A DNA stretch of 64,000 nt from the NCBI GenBank assembly GCA_030745875.1, contig JASLNT010000067.1, positions 1 to 64,000 on the forward strand. The letters are read 5' to 3'. Below, in pieces: positions 47,701 through 57,400 of this stretch. Made by a program: the position numbers and the translations under genes. The notes beneath the pieces were generated by a model that was given only the letters and a program-made list of their open reading frames with translations, did not search any database and was not told where the DNA came from. How positions within the stretch are numbered: the first letter of the stretch is position 1; the number at the start of each line of letters is the position of its first letter. The DNA is from Phycisphaerae bacterium. Its GTDB lineage: Bacteria; Planctomycetota; Phycisphaerae; SM23-33.

Positions 47701-49454
47701 TCCTTGGAGTAGATCGTCACGCCTTTGGGGTCGCGAACGACCACGCGCACCTTCTGATTTGGATAGTTCGTGTACTTCCCGTTGTTGTTGCGGCGAATCG
47801 TCTGCTTGAAATGCACGGTCTGTCCGGGACGGTAGACCGGACGTTCCGTGAACCCGTACAGTTTGTACTGATGCGAGTAACCCCACCAGGACCACGAGTA
47901 ATGCCCCGCAGTGCAGAGGGCCTGACTTTTGCCTTTGCGGACGGCTGCGACCCACTGACACCAGTTGCGGCGCGTCAACTTACTCAGGTCGATCAGGCCC
48001 GCATCGTTTGTGTTACCCGAAGCATGGTCCGCCGGACCGGTGTTGCGACCCCAGTAGCGAACAACAGCCGCCCTGGCGTCGCCTATGGAAGCTCCGGACT
48101 TGCTGTCTGCGACGAACACGACGGTCTGGTCGGCGTCGGTCTTGGCGACGGCCGATATCTTCGAAATCACGACCAGGCAGTGCGACGTTGCGGCCTTGCC
48201 GTCGGGATTTGATCCCGTAGCGGTTACCACGAACGCGCCAAGCTTCTTCACTGGAAATGATATCGCCGTGGTCGTCTGCTTCTGTTGATTCGGGGCGTGC
48301 TGTCGATAGAAGTGCCTGGCCTCGTCAGGGGTCTGGAATTTCCAGTCTGCGACGATCTCGGCGCCAGCCGACTCAGCGACAATCTGCGACAGCAACCTAT
48401 CCGGGCGATTGGTTTTCTCCACAGCCTTGACCAGATCAACCGGCTTGGCGGTCAGGTGGATCGTCTTGATGTTTCTGCTTCGCCAGAATATCTGCGGTTT
48501 CTCACCGGGCAAGAATGCTTTGAGAATGCAAAGATTAAGATGAGGCTGTTTGATCTGATCGATTCGGTTCTTGGCTGACTTGACTATTCCGCTGCGCGGG
48601 AAGTTCTTGAAGACGAGTTGGTATTCCTTGACCGCCTGAACGAATTTATTGAACCGCTTGTATGCCTCGCCAATCCGGTATTGTGCATTTGGAGCCTGCT
48701 GCTGTTTGGGGAATTCCTTAGTGCAGCGACGGTACATAGCGATGCCTTTTTCAACCTGCTCCCACTGGCCGAACTGACAGGCTTTCTGTCCGCCAAGGTA
48801 GAGCGATTTCGCCTTGCGCGCCGGATCGACTTTCATGTCGACGATATGATTATATATCTTCAGGACTTCCCGCAGGTTGATTTTCTGCCGATTGGACCAG
48901 TCGCCGGGCCACTTGACGAGTTTGTCTTCGATCGCAGAATGCTGTTCAGTCGAGACCATCTCGCGAGGCTGGATGCCATAGTAGCTTCCGAGCATCTCGG
49001 CGGTTTTGAACCATGCGTCAGCTGCAACGGTGACTTTGCCCGCCCGTTCGTAGAGCGTGGCGGCTTTGAAATAGCCTTCGTAGGCTCCATTTCTGTCGTA
49101 CCTCTCTTGGCGGTCATATCCGACGGCGTACCACAGTTCGGCGTCAATCTTGAACGGTTTGTGTTCCGCCATGATTTGTTTTGCGTACTTTACGCCATCG
49201 ACGCGGTTGTACTTGCACATCGCCAGGGCCTTGACTCGCTGTGCGGTGCGCAGCGCGGCGCCCGTGGGATTGCTCTTGAGCAGCGCATCGATGTATTCGA
49301 TGGCTTGCTTATAGTTGTGTCGACCGTACGCCCGATCGCCCAGGGACTGAAGCTCCTTGATCGACGGAGCGGCGAAGATCGCTGTGCCAGCCAGAAAAGC
49401 AACGGTAAGTACAACTGGAATTAACGCTCGTGAGCGGCGGGTAATCGTCTTCAT
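44607..49454 (-). CDS. Alpha-2-macroglobulin family protein, C-terminus cut off by frameshift
   Basis: A 1615-residue exported protein. It has a signal peptide (ALIPVVLTVAFLAGTAIFA), TPR-like repeats to about 330, then macroglobulin domains (GFTERPVYRPGQTVHFKQ, LKDEPPLGVYTIQVN), the central A2M block (FRDTVLWTGMVTTDADG) and a thioester site YPYGCVEQTMSRF with Cys1394. Such proteins trap proteases in the periplasm or at the surface. The last 16 residues are out of frame because of the 32-base duplication; the true C-terminus lies in 43618-44634. It stands alone; no pbpC was seen beside it. Confidence 0.88.
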   Translation of the reverse strand: MKTITRRSRALIPVVLTVAFLAGTAIFAAPSIKELQSLGDRAYGRHNYKQAIEYIDALLKSNPTGAALRTAQRVKALAMCKYNRVDGVKYAKQIMAEHKPFKIDAELWYAVGYDRQERYDRNGAYEGYFKAATLYERAGKVTVAADAWFKTAEMLGSYYGIQPREMVSTEQHSAIEDKLVKWPGDWSNRQKINLREVLKIYNHIVDMKVDPARKAKSLYLGGQKACQFGQWEQVEKGIAMYRRCTKEFPKQQQAPNAQYRIGEAYKRFNKFVQAVKEYQLVFKNFPRSGIVKSAKNRIDQIKQPHLNLCILKAFLPGEKPQIFWRSRNIKTIHLTAKPVDLVKAVEKTNRPDRLLSQIVAESAGAEIVADWKFQTPDEARHFYRQHAPNQQKQTTTAISFPVKKLGAFVVTATGSNPDGKAATSHCLVVISKISAVAKTDADQTVVFVADSKSGASIGDARAAVVRYWGRNTGPADHASGNTNDAGLIDLSKLTRRNWCQWVAAVRKGKSQALCTAGHYSWSWWGYSHQYKLYGFTERPVYRPGQTVHFKQTIRRNNNGKYTNYPNQKVRVVVRDPKGVTIYSKDLVTDEFGSVEGDLKLKDEPPLGVYTIQVNIGGGSYTNSYCPGNRFRVEEYKKPEFKVTVTAAKPDYRVGDEMKIKIAAKYYYGQPVPDAEVKYEIRKQDYRHRFQWPRPWRWYYDSVYHGFGGPYRYGRYRHYRPWWYPRFNEAVTSGTVKTDARGEAFVIVKASPFKGHEALDLKFTVATTVTDSSRRVIKGGGEVKVTHSPFFIYPKPALSVYGPGDSVEINIKTENPNKQPVAGKFNVQAWRIQRVRKPDGKFEEKLAQKLYDKPLDIGKTGRGSVRFIPDVTGNIKVVVRQLVANDNVKPVEGACTLWIASKTGAEAHYAYNELQIVPAKDQYEVDETLKVLINTNKPNTRVLLTGEADGLIFHRVIFVEKNSKLVSIPINDSHSPNFFLTATQIRDNKILSDVKKIIVPPTHRFLKVEVQAEKGSMGGGKDNTYQPREKTTLKVKITDMHTKKPISGQVALMLVDSSVYYIQPEFRQAIEKDFYGFSRYQRVSTSNSYHGPGYLTPWRNYYGYGGRYRSPGAPSPAVDEAAAIMPAKVMARSKSKDLADGKGASGGQAKLAETIVRSKFRDTVLWTGMVTTDADGRAKVSVSMPDQLTTFALHAIAIDKETRVGQARADIITAKRIICRLESGRFFTEGDHSYVTVIAHNYFKQAQDLTVDLAVKGGLKLRKAKVNGKWIDYASGQGLKVNVPAAGEVRIDFKTTARSPGDVVMTARARGVRESDAIQLTKPIVPWGAGKIVSNAGALRGKKPKADSTQSRQFVVNVPKAIKPGSQSLTVTLNPSIAAVAMDSLPYLAAYPYGCVEQTMSRFLPLVVMKKTLQDSGVNLDEIRKFVDSESAKDPKLAARYRFIRQRMGRSPVYSSAEITKMISAGVKRLKSFQHGDGSWGWWRHDSGNGYMTAYVLYGLTTARACDVKIDGGMIDRGVAYLIRQAGRPKLVDGKASWWYRHLDNDNSRIYSLFVIGRIKPDAMKQKALAEHLDRIWEARDQLTDYGRAYLAMALHAAGRIWRWRCTRPGERRKQG
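44635..44698. repeat. 32-bp perfect tandem duplication causing a frameshift
   Basis: Copy 1 at 44635-44666 and copy 2 at 44667-44698 are identical (each begins CGCGTGCAGCGCC). Because 32 is not a multiple of three, the macroglobulin frame shifts and stops at 44607. It could be a real slippage mutation, a reversible switch or an assembly error. Confidence 0.9.
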
Positions 49455-49649
49455 AACTGTTATCTCCGTGTCGAATTCGCCCAGGACCGCTGTCCTGTCA
49501 CGACCTTAGACGATCCACACCTTCCCGAGTTCCCGCCAAACTCCAAAGTGATCATAATTTGCGGATGCGGTTGTCCATCGAGGATGAATTGCTTGATGTT
49601 CGCGGCAGTTATCACGTCGTTGCGTTTACTTTCGGCGATTCGGCTGATT

Positions 49650-50558
49650 TCACTTGTCAGTTCCTTCCCGGATCGCTTCTCTCAGGGAATCGTCGGCTTC
49701 CTTGAGTATTCTCGCCGCTGCAGTTCGCGTGACCCGGCGGAAGTGCATTACGATCGCCACTTTTACTCCGCCCTTCGCCTCAGCCAGGAGTCTGGCGGAC
49801 TTCTTGCGTGTAAGACCGGTCAGTTCCATTACGATTCGCTCGGATCGATCGCGGAGTTTTTCGCACGAGGCTCGCAGGTCAACCATCAGGTTGTCGTAGA
49901 CCTTGCCCAGGCGAATCATAGCGGCCGTGGTTAACGTATTGAGGACCAATTTCGTCGCCGTACCCGCTTTCATCCGTGTGGAACCGGTGACGACCTCCGG
50001 ACCGACGACGGGATTGATCGTTACGTCGACCTTTACGGGCAGTTTGATGTTCGGATTGCATGACAGCATTACCGTGGCGGCTCCAAGGCGTTTGGCTTGC
50101 TTCAGTGCGCCAATCACGTACGGAGTAAGCCCGGAAGCTGCGATTCCCACCAGCGTATCGAGTTCGGATATCTCTCGGGCATTGACGGCGTCGGCGCCGT
50201 CGGAGTCGAAATCTTCCGCTCCCTCGGCCGATCGCACCAGAGCCCGGCGCCCCCCTGCGATAATGCCCTGCACCATAGAGGGACTCGACCCGAACGTCGG
50301 CGGACACTCTGAGGCGTCGAGCACACCGAGTCGTCCGCTCGTACCGGCTCCTACGTAGAAGAGCCTTCCGCCCTGCCTGAATCGGTCGGTAATCAGGTCA
50401 ACGGCGGCGGCGATGGCTTTGCGTTCTTTTCCGACCGCTCCGGCCACCAGGGCGTCTTCTGCGTTAATGACATCAACAATTTCGATCGAACTTAACGAAT
50501 CGACACCACGGCTTCGCGGGTTCCGCTGCTCGGTTGTCAGCTTCGAACGGTCCTTCAT
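49650..50558 (-). CDS. murQ: N-acetylmuramic acid 6-phosphate etherase
   Basis: A 302-residue SIS-domain enzyme that removes lactate from MurNAc 6-phosphate, giving GlcNAc 6-phosphate during peptidoglycan recycling. Family blocks are GRLFYVGAGTSGRLGVLDAS, ECPPTFG with the catalytic Glu, and GPEVVTGSTRMKAGTATKLV. Its start overlaps the anmK stop by four bases, so MurNAc kinase and etherase are made together. Confidence 0.96.
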   Translation of the reverse strand: MKDRSKLTTEQRNPRSRGVDSLSSIEIVDVINAEDALVAGAVGKERKAIAAAVDLITDRFRQGGRLFYVGAGTSGRLGVLDASECPPTFGSSPSMVQGIIAGGRRALVRSAEGAEDFDSDGADAVNAREISELDTLVGIAASGLTPYVIGALKQAKRLGAATVMLSCNPNIKLPVKVDVTINPVVGPEVVTGSTRMKAGTATKLVLNTLTTAAMIRLGKVYDNLMVDLRASCEKLRDRSERIVMELTGLTRKKSARLLAEAKGGVKVAIVMHFRRVTRTAAARILKEADDSLREAIREGTDK

Positions 50559-51757
50559 AGCGGTTTCCCTGCGGCTGGAGTTATGTTCCCCAGGATGACG
50601 GGGCGGGACGCTCCGGTGGCTGCCGGCGAGTTACCGGCTTTGGAGCATACGCTCAGGCGAGCGAGTAAGGCAAATGATATGGCTTCTTTGGCATCCGCAT
50701 CCACGCCAAGGGCGTCTGTGGTCAAGACCGTTACGTCGCCCAGCCGCTCAGTCAGCATGCTTACCAGCACCGGGTTCCTGGCTCCCCCGCCGCAGAGTAT
50801 GACCTCATCCGGACGAGCGGGCAGGTGTCGGCGGTATGCGTCGGCGATAGAAGCGGCGGTAAAGTCGGTGGCGGTCGCGACGGCGTCGGCATCGTTCAAG
50901 CCAGCCGCCCGAGTGCTTTTCAGGAGTTTCTCCGCGAAGCGGCGGCCGAAGAGCTCGCGTCCGCTGGTCTTGGGCGGTTTGCATCTGAAGAAGCGGGCTC
51001 TCATGAGCCTCCCGAGCGTCTGCCGATGGACATCGCCAGAGGCCGCAATGCGCCCGCCTCGATCGAATCGCTTTCGCCCATCCGTTATTGCAGTCACAAG
51101 ATGATCGATGACCATATTGCCCGGTCCGGTATCGAAGGCGATTATCTCCTCGCAACCGCCGCCCGCGGGCAAATAGCTCACATTTGCTATCCCCCCGATG
51201 TTCTGGACCGCACGATTCAATCGTTTGTCGCGGAACATTATCCAGTCTGCATACGGTACAAGCGGTGCTCCGAGCCCTCCGGCGGCGATATCGCGTGGGC
51301 GAAAATCGGCGACAGTGGTAATGCCCGTTCGCTCTGCGATTACCGCCGGTTGCCCGATCTGCAGTGTTCCACGGATGCTGCGCCCGCAGAGCCTGACTGC
51401 ATCCGGAAGATGACGCACCGTCTGGCCGTGCGAACCTATCAGGTCGATACTGTCCAGTGCGACCCCTGAATCTCCGGCGAGTGTAATGACGGCTTCTGCG
51501 AACAGTTCACCGAGCAGGAAATCGAGACGGACCAGTTCGTCCAGATCAACTTGTTGCGCGTGTGACGTCTCCAGTATGCGACGCCTGACGGCCGGGCTGT
51601 ATGGAAAAGTGGCGAATGCGAGGAGGCTCGGAGCCCCATTTGATGAAAAGTCGACGATCGCCGCATCAACACCGTCAGCCGATGTTCCGGACATCAGACC
51701 GACAACCCGTCGAGGCGGAGCAGATGCGATCGTCGATCTCGATTTTGCGGTCCTCAT
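50555..51757 (-). CDS. anmK: Anhydro-N-acetylmuramic acid kinase
   Basis: A 400-residue kinase converting 1,6-anhydroMurNAc to MurNAc 6-phosphate, the substrate of MurQ. The phosphate motif VVGLMSGTSADGVDAAIVDF, GSHGQTVRHLPD, TVADFRPRDIAAGGLGAPL, NIGGIANVSYLP and ILCGGGARNPVLV fit AnmK. It starts nine bases after the upstream gene's stop. Confidence 0.96.
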   Translation of the reverse strand: MRTAKSRSTIASAPPRRVVGLMSGTSADGVDAAIVDFSSNGAPSLLAFATFPYSPAVRRRILETSHAQQVDLDELVRLDFLLGELFAEAVITLAGDSGVALDSIDLIGSHGQTVRHLPDAVRLCGRSIRGTLQIGQPAVIAERTGITTVADFRPRDIAAGGLGAPLVPYADWIMFRDKRLNRAVQNIGGIANVSYLPAGGGCEEIIAFDTGPGNMVIDHLVTAITDGRKRFDRGGRIAASGDVHRQTLGRLMRARFFRCKPPKTSGRELFGRRFAEKLLKSTRAAGLNDADAVATATDFTAASIADAYRRHLPARPDEVILCGGGARNPVLVSMLTERLGDVTVLTTDALGVDADAKEAISFALLARLSVCSKAGNSPAATGASRPVILGNITPAAGKPL

Positions 51758-51766
51758 AATCTCGAT

Positions 51767-53116
51767 TCAGCGGTCGGCGGATTTCTTCGTCGGTTCGCCC
51801 TTCCATGTAACCGAAACGCTGGGCAGAAGGCGTTTCATCGCGGCGGCCATTGTGTTGACGTCGGGTATGTCTGATGCGTCCATAACAACAACCATTGGAG
51901 CGGCCGGTGAGTTCTTCTTCCCGGGTCCGGCTCCCACCAGAATCAGCCAGCGATGCCATTTACCCCTCGTCGGCCAGAGCACTGACGATATTTGCAGCGA
52001 ATAGCCCTTCGCCTGCCATCGAGAATGCCTGACAGCGAGAAATCCGCCGTCGGCCAGGCGTCTTTCGTACTGATCCAACAGTTTATCGGCGGTGGAGGAC
52101 CACTTGGCGGCGTTGGCGCGTGCAAAGAGCATGCTGCCCGGCTTGGGAGACAGATAAACCTGCACGTAAGGCCTCTCATCGGAATCGTATTTCCTCTCGC
52201 CCCGCACAACCCTTCGCCACTTATCCGGAGCCCTGACGTCCAGCACCATCGGTCCTTCCGCCTTTGTAAAATGATCGCCCGCATCCGCGGGTCGAGCCAC
52301 CTGCATCGCAGCCAGGAGTTGCTTAGCCGCATCGCGATACCGCCTGGTCTCCTGCAGGGCCTGACTGTCGACTCCAGGCGTGGGCTTCTTACCCGCTGCG
52401 ATCGCGGAAATCCATTTGGCGATACCCCTGCCGGGTTCCTTGTCGCTAAGTTCCAGACGAGGATCCAGCGTGAATAACGCGTCTTTTGGTTTAGCCGCGG
52501 CGATTCGGCGCCACAACAGCAGCATCGGCGCACCAGCTTTGATGTTAGTCGGCATGGCGGTCCAAATCGGAACTGACCAGGCTTCCTTGCTTGGGCGCCA
52601 CAGTTTGATGGTGTTGTCATTGTGCACCCATGGGGAAACAGACATCATGACTGCTCCAGCGATTCGCTTCGGATGCTTCTCAATCATGGATATCGCAGCC
52701 GCCCCGCCATTTCGTTCCGTGACGATCAGAATACGATTTAGATCGACCTTCCTGACAATGGCCCATGCTCCGCCCGCGTTGCCTTTGGCGACGTACTTAT
52801 CAAACTCCCGGATAAGCCTGATTCCGTCTTCCCCTTTCCATCCGTCTCGCGGGGCGTGCGTGAGAAAAACACTGAAGCCCGCATCATTCAAATCAGCCCG
52901 CCATTTCATAACGAACTTCTCCGGCTTGTCGCCCTTGGGTTCCAGGATGATCGCTGCGGGGTCTTTGGCGCCTAGCGACGTTTCAGGGAACATCACGCCG
53001 CCCAGGAGCGGTTGTCTTTCGCGGGGTTGCGTTGTGGGCGCAGCGCCGAGGGCGCAGGACGCGCCGCCGACGGTCACAATTATCCCCGCCAGCACGCATG
53101 CAGTTATCTTTCGCAC
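51767..53116 (-). CDS. Exported hydrolase-like protein, unknown function
   Basis: A 449-residue protein with a signal peptide (CVLAGIIVTVGGASCALG) and TTQPRERQP. The first half looks like an alpha/beta hydrolase fold (AAIILEPKGDKPEKF, ILIVTERNGGAAAISMIEK, IAGAVMMSVSPW) but the usual Gly-X-Ser-X-Gly is TERNGG, so the nucleophile may be missing. The C-terminal half (VRAPDKWRRV, GYSLQISSVLW) has no match. It is first in the anmK-murQ operon, suggesting a cell-envelope role (inference). Confidence 0.7.
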   Translation of the reverse strand: MRKITACVLAGIIVTVGGASCALGAAPTTQPRERQPLLGGVMFPETSLGAKDPAAIILEPKGDKPEKFVMKWRADLNDAGFSVFLTHAPRDGWKGEDGIRLIREFDKYVAKGNAGGAWAIVRKVDLNRILIVTERNGGAAAISMIEKHPKRIAGAVMMSVSPWVHNDNTIKLWRPSKEAWSVPIWTAMPTNIKAGAPMLLLWRRIAAAKPKDALFTLDPRLELSDKEPGRGIAKWISAIAAGKKPTPGVDSQALQETRRYRDAAKQLLAAMQVARPADAGDHFTKAEGPMVLDVRAPDKWRRVVRGERKYDSDERPYVQVYLSPKPGSMLFARANAAKWSSTADKLLDQYERRLADGGFLAVRHSRWQAKGYSLQISSVLWPTRGKWHRWLILVGAGPGKKNSPAAPMVVVMDASDIPDVNTMAAAMKRLLPSVSVTWKGEPTKKSADR

Positions 53117-53269
53117 GGTGTCACCTCGTAAATCGTTGGTGAAATACAGTTACTCCACGCAAGCATCGCCGCACACGCGTGCATTGTCAAGAGTTCGGCC
53201 GACCTGATTGCAGCATTGACGTCGGGGCGCAATCACTGTAGCGTTGGGTTCCGCAGAGGACACAGGATC

Positions 53270-55999
53270 ATGACAAGGACACTATACATTATTGACGGGC
53301 ACTCGCAGATATATCGCGCATACTATGCGCCCTTTCGAGATCTCACGAGTCCTACAGGCGAACCGACCCGCGCGACATATGTTTTCTGCGCTATGCTCCT
53401 TAAGTTCCTTGACTCTCGTGTGGGCGATGGCGATTGTGTTGCAATGGCGATTGACGGACCGATAAAGGACCTCAAACGCAAAGAAATCTACAGCGACTAC
53501 AAAGTTACTCGAAAACCAGCCCCGGATGATTTCCATCCCCAGGCCCAGCGCATTATCGAGATTGTCAAGGCCATCGGAATACCCGTGCTGGCCGCTAAAG
53601 GATATGAGGCCGACGACATAATGGCCACTGCCGCCCAACGCTTCGCCGCCGATGATCTCAAGGTCGTGCTCATCAGTCGCGACAAGGATCTGGATCAACT
53701 GGTCAGCCGAAACGTTGTTCTATACGACCCGATGAAGGACGAGACGTATGATGCTGACGCCATCCTCGCGAAGAAGGGATACTCGCCCGAAAAAGCCGTC
53801 GAGATCCAAACTCTCATGGGCGACGCGACTGACAATATACCCGGTGTTCCCGGGGTTGGACCAAAAACTGCGCTGAAGCTGATAGACAAGTACGGAACGG
53901 CCGACCAGGTGATCGCTCATGCAGACGAGCAGACGCCGAAACTTGCGGCCAATCTCAAGGCGGCGTGCGAAACGATTGATGTATCTCGCCAACTCGTTAC
54001 GCTCGACAGGGACGTTCCGATAGAGATGGACCTGGACGCGATGGTGTTTGCAGAGATTGACGGCGCTGCGGTGGCCCCCATTTTCCGCGAGTTGGGTTTC
54101 GACCGCATGCTTGAGCAACTCGGCCAGACAGGCGAGCCGGGCGCGGCGATTTCGGCATCGCGTCGAGAGGGAGCGGAGCCCGGCGAAACGACTGCGGCGG
54201 ACTTTGACTACCGTTGTGTTGACACGCCCGAAGCACTCGACGCACTGCTGGGCGATCTAAAGGGCGTTAAACGTCTGGCGCTGGACACTGAAACCACTTC
54301 GGTGCATGCAATGAAGGCTGATCTTGTTGGCGTATCGCTCGCTTGGGAGCCAGGCAAGGCCTTCTATGTTCCAATTCGCGGACCGCTGGGCGCGACCGTC
54401 CTTGACGGCGATCTTGTCCTCCGGAAACTGGGACCGGTGCTTGCCGATGCGAAGATTGAGAAGATCGGTCAGAATCTCAAGTACGATATTATTGTCCTGA
54501 ATAATGCCAGCTACACGATCTCCGGTAAGTTCTTCGATACAATGGTGGCTGCTCACGTTCTCGACTCAACCCGAATGACTTATAAGATGGACGCCCTGGC
54601 CGCCGAGTTCATTAACCATCGATGCATCCCAATCACCGACGTTATCGGGCGAGGCAAGTCGCAAGTCACCATAGATACCGTCCCAACCGATATGGTTGCC
54701 GTCTACGCCGCAGAAGACGCCGACGTCACCCTGCGTCTCGCCGACGTGCTCGGCGAGATGCTTGGCGACAAACCCGGGCTGGCGGACCTCTTCGAAGACC
54801 TGGAGATGCCGCTCCTGCCTGTGCTGACCGAGATGGAGAAAACCGGGATCACTCTTGATCCCCAGACGCTCAAGCGAATGGAGACCGAACTTTCCAAACA
54901 GGTCGATCGATTGCACGATGACATCATCGAGTCGGCCGGTAGGAAGTTCAATCCTGACTCCCCCAAGCAACTGGCGGTGGTGCTGTTCGAAGATCTGGGA
55001 CTCCCCGTAATTAAGAAAGTGAAGACCGGACCGAGCACGGATTCGGGCGTCCTGGAGCAATTGGCGTGCGAACACGAACTGCCCGCTATTGTGCTGGAGT
55101 ATCGCAAGCTGACAAAGCTGTTGGGGACGTATGTCAAGTCGCTGGCGGCGAGCATTAATCCGCGAACCGGACGAGTGCATACGAGCTTCCACCAAGCCGG
55201 AACCGCAACGGGAAGGCTGTCCAGCTCCAATCCCAATCTCCAGAACATTCCCATCCGCACGCCGCAGGGAAGGAAGATTCGCGAGGCGTTCATTGCGGCT
55301 CCCGGAACGCTGTTGATCTCGGCTGACTACTCGCAGATCGAGTTGCGAATGCTCGCACATCTGTGCGGAGATCGAAAGCTCTGTGACGCGTTCGCCGCCG
55401 ATCAGGACATTCACAGGATCGTGGCGGCTGAAGTGTTCGATGTGCCCGCTGATGAGGTGACTTCCGATCAGCGAGCCCGCGCCAAGACCGTGAACTTCGG
55501 GATCATCTACGGGCAGACCGCCCACGGGTTGTCGAGAACGCTGGGAATATCGCGCAGCGAAGCAGGCGAATACATCCGAAACTACCGCAGTCGATTTCCC
55601 GACATCGACAAATTCCTTAAAAGCTGCATAGATCACGCAAAGAAGCACGGATATGTCGAGACAATTCTAGCCCGCAGGCGAAGCGTACCGGAAATAGAAT
55701 CGCGCAATCCCCAGCGCAGAGCGTTCGCCGAACGCCTTGCGATGAACACGGTGGTGCAAGGCTCGGCCGCCGACCTGATAAAGCGTGCGATGATCAATAT
55801 CTCCGCCAGACTGGATGCAGAGGACCGTCCCAGCCGCATGCTTCTGCAGATTCACGACGAACTGGTGTTTGAAACACCCCAAGGCGCGGTCGAATCGGAT
55901 CGCGAGATGATCGTCGCTGAGATGTGCGGTGCGGTTGAGCTATCGGTCCCTCTGAAGGTTGACGTCGCAACGGGAAGCAACTGGATGGAAGCCAAATAA
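53270..55999 (+). CDS. polA: DNA polymerase I
   Basis: A 909-residue polymerase for repair and Okazaki-fragment processing. It has an N-terminal 5'-nuclease (YIIDGHSQIYRAYYA, GYEADDIMATAA, GDATDNIPGVPGVGPKTA). The 3'-5' exonuclease has intact acidic motifs (LALDTETTS, IGQNLKYDI, YAAEDADVT), so proofreading is expected. The polymerase motifs are SADYSQIELRMLAHL, RARAKTVNFGIIYGQTAHG and QIHDELVFE. The start at 53270 (MTRTLYIID) has GAGG about ten bases upstream. Confidence 0.97.
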   Translation: MTRTLYIIDGHSQIYRAYYAPFRDLTSPTGEPTRATYVFCAMLLKFLDSRVGDGDCVAMAIDGPIKDLKRKEIYSDYKVTRKPAPDDFHPQAQRIIEIVKAIGIPVLAAKGYEADDIMATAAQRFAADDLKVVLISRDKDLDQLVSRNVVLYDPMKDETYDADAILAKKGYSPEKAVEIQTLMGDATDNIPGVPGVGPKTALKLIDKYGTADQVIAHADEQTPKLAANLKAACETIDVSRQLVTLDRDVPIEMDLDAMVFAEIDGAAVAPIFRELGFDRMLEQLGQTGEPGAAISASRREGAEPGETTAADFDYRCVDTPEALDALLGDLKGVKRLALDTETTSVHAMKADLVGVSLAWEPGKAFYVPIRGPLGATVLDGDLVLRKLGPVLADAKIEKIGQNLKYDIIVLNNASYTISGKFFDTMVAAHVLDSTRMTYKMDALAAEFINHRCIPITDVIGRGKSQVTIDTVPTDMVAVYAAEDADVTLRLADVLGEMLGDKPGLADLFEDLEMPLLPVLTEMEKTGITLDPQTLKRMETELSKQVDRLHDDIIESAGRKFNPDSPKQLAVVLFEDLGLPVIKKVKTGPSTDSGVLEQLACEHELPAIVLEYRKLTKLLGTYVKSLAASINPRTGRVHTSFHQAGTATGRLSSSNPNLQNIPIRTPQGRKIREAFIAAPGTLLISADYSQIELRMLAHLCGDRKLCDAFAADQDIHRIVAAEVFDVPADEVTSDQRARAKTVNFGIIYGQTAHGLSRTLGISRSEAGEYIRNYRSRFPDIDKFLKSCIDHAKKHGYVETILARRRSVPEIESRNPQRRAFAERLAMNTVVQGSAADLIKRAMINISARLDAEDRPSRMLLQIHDELVFETPQGAVESDREMIVAEMCGAVELSVPLKVDVATGSNWMEAK

Positions 56000-56009
56000 C
56001 CGGAAGGCC

Positions 56010-57377
56010 TCAAATCATAATCGCGCAGAGGATTCGATAGAACACGCCGGCGAAGACTGCGGAAATTGGGATTGTGATAATCCATGAGGCGAATATCCGC
56101 TTTATGACATTAAGATCGATTGCCGCGAAACCTCTGGCCATTCCAACACCCATTACAGCTCCCACCAGCACGAGGGTCGTAGAAATCGGAAGCCCCATGC
56201 GAGAGCAGACCAGAACGGTGGAGGCGGTCGCGAACTCGGCGGCAAAACCGCGTGTGGGCGTGATTTCAGTTATCTTCCTACCGATGGATTCGACGACCTT
56301 GTACCCGTAAGTCGCCAGACCGACAACTATCCCAACGCCGCCAATCGCCAGCAGCCACTCGGGAACCGGCGCATTCTTGCCAATACCGCCGCCGGTGAAC
56401 ACCCTAAACGCCCCCGCCAGCGGACCGATGGCGTTGGCTACGTCGTTGGCTCCGTGTGCAAACGCCAAATAGCACGCCGTCATCGGCTGAACTCGGGCGA
56501 ACCATCGCTCCACGACCTGGTAAGCCTCGTCGGGCTTGTGAGTGCTCTTTCTAGTTACACGGTGAATCGCAGTCCATGCTACTATAGCAACGGCAGTCCC
56601 CACCGCGCACGACAGGGCGATAGCCTGCAACCCGGAGAACGTCGGGGTGACTCCCTCGGTTACACGGTCGATCTTCAGTACCTTGTAGAGAATCGACAGG
56701 CAGAGAACTGCTACAACGGCGCCCATACCGACCGGTACGACATGTTTGGCGGCCTTAACGGGCGTCTCACTGCGCAGGACGAACCTCTGGATTGCCCGGT
56801 ACATAACAAAAGCGATAAACCCGCCCGCCAGCGGAGAGACCACCCAACTGGCTGATATCTTGCCCAAGACCCACCAGTTCGGCGCATGGAATCCCACAGC
56901 CGATATCGCAAACCCGACAACCGCCCCCACAATCGCATGTGTGGTGGAAACCGGTTGCCCGAAGAACGTGGCGACATTTAACCAAAGCGCAGCAGCCAGA
57001 AGCGCAGAGAGCATCCCGATACCGAATCTCATTTCGCCTTCAGATATCTGCTTTACCGGCTTGGTACTCCCGTCGCCCGCAGGGGCCGTCGTAATGGCCG
57101 GTGTGGTCGGGTCGGCGGGAGTGGTTTGCGCCGCGGTTTCGAAGTACTCGAGAGGAACAATGCCCTTGCGAATGGTCTGGGCTACGTGCCCCCCCACAAA
57201 ATACGCCCCGGCGAATTCAAAGATAGCCGCCAGTATAATCGCCCTCTTAAACGTCAACGCACCGGAACCAACGGACGTCCCCATGGCGTTGGCTACATCA
57301 TTGGCGCCGATGTTCCAGGCCATGTAGAATCCGGCGAGAACGGTTATCACCAGCAGTACTATTACAACTGTGCTCAA
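56010..57377 (-). CDS. Inorganic phosphate transporter, Pit family
   Basis: A 455-residue membrane protein with the duplicated Pit signature: GANDVANAMGTSVGSGAL near the N-terminus and AHGANDVANAIGPLAGAF in the second half. About ten to twelve membrane segments are visible. It imports phosphate with a cation. It lies 23 bases after the DUF47 gene, a common pair. Divergent polA neighbours are unrelated. Confidence 0.94.
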   Translation of the reverse strand: MSTVVIVLLVITVLAGFYMAWNIGANDVANAMGTSVGSGALTFKRAIILAAIFEFAGAYFVGGHVAQTIRKGIVPLEYFETAAQTTPADPTTPAITTAPAGDGSTKPVKQISEGEMRFGIGMLSALLAAALWLNVATFFGQPVSTTHAIVGAVVGFAISAVGFHAPNWWVLGKISASWVVSPLAGGFIAFVMYRAIQRFVLRSETPVKAAKHVVPVGMGAVVAVLCLSILYKVLKIDRVTEGVTPTFSGLQAIALSCAVGTAVAIVAWTAIHRVTRKSTHKPDEAYQVVERWFARVQPMTACYLAFAHGANDVANAIGPLAGAFRVFTGGGIGKNAPVPEWLLAIGGVGIVVGLATYGYKVVESIGRKITEITPTRGFAAEFATASTVLVCSRMGLPISTTLVLVGAVMGVGMARGFAAIDLNVIKRIFASWIITIPISAVFAGVFYRILCAIMI

Positions 57378-57400
57378 GGGCTACTCCAGTTCGGGCGGGC

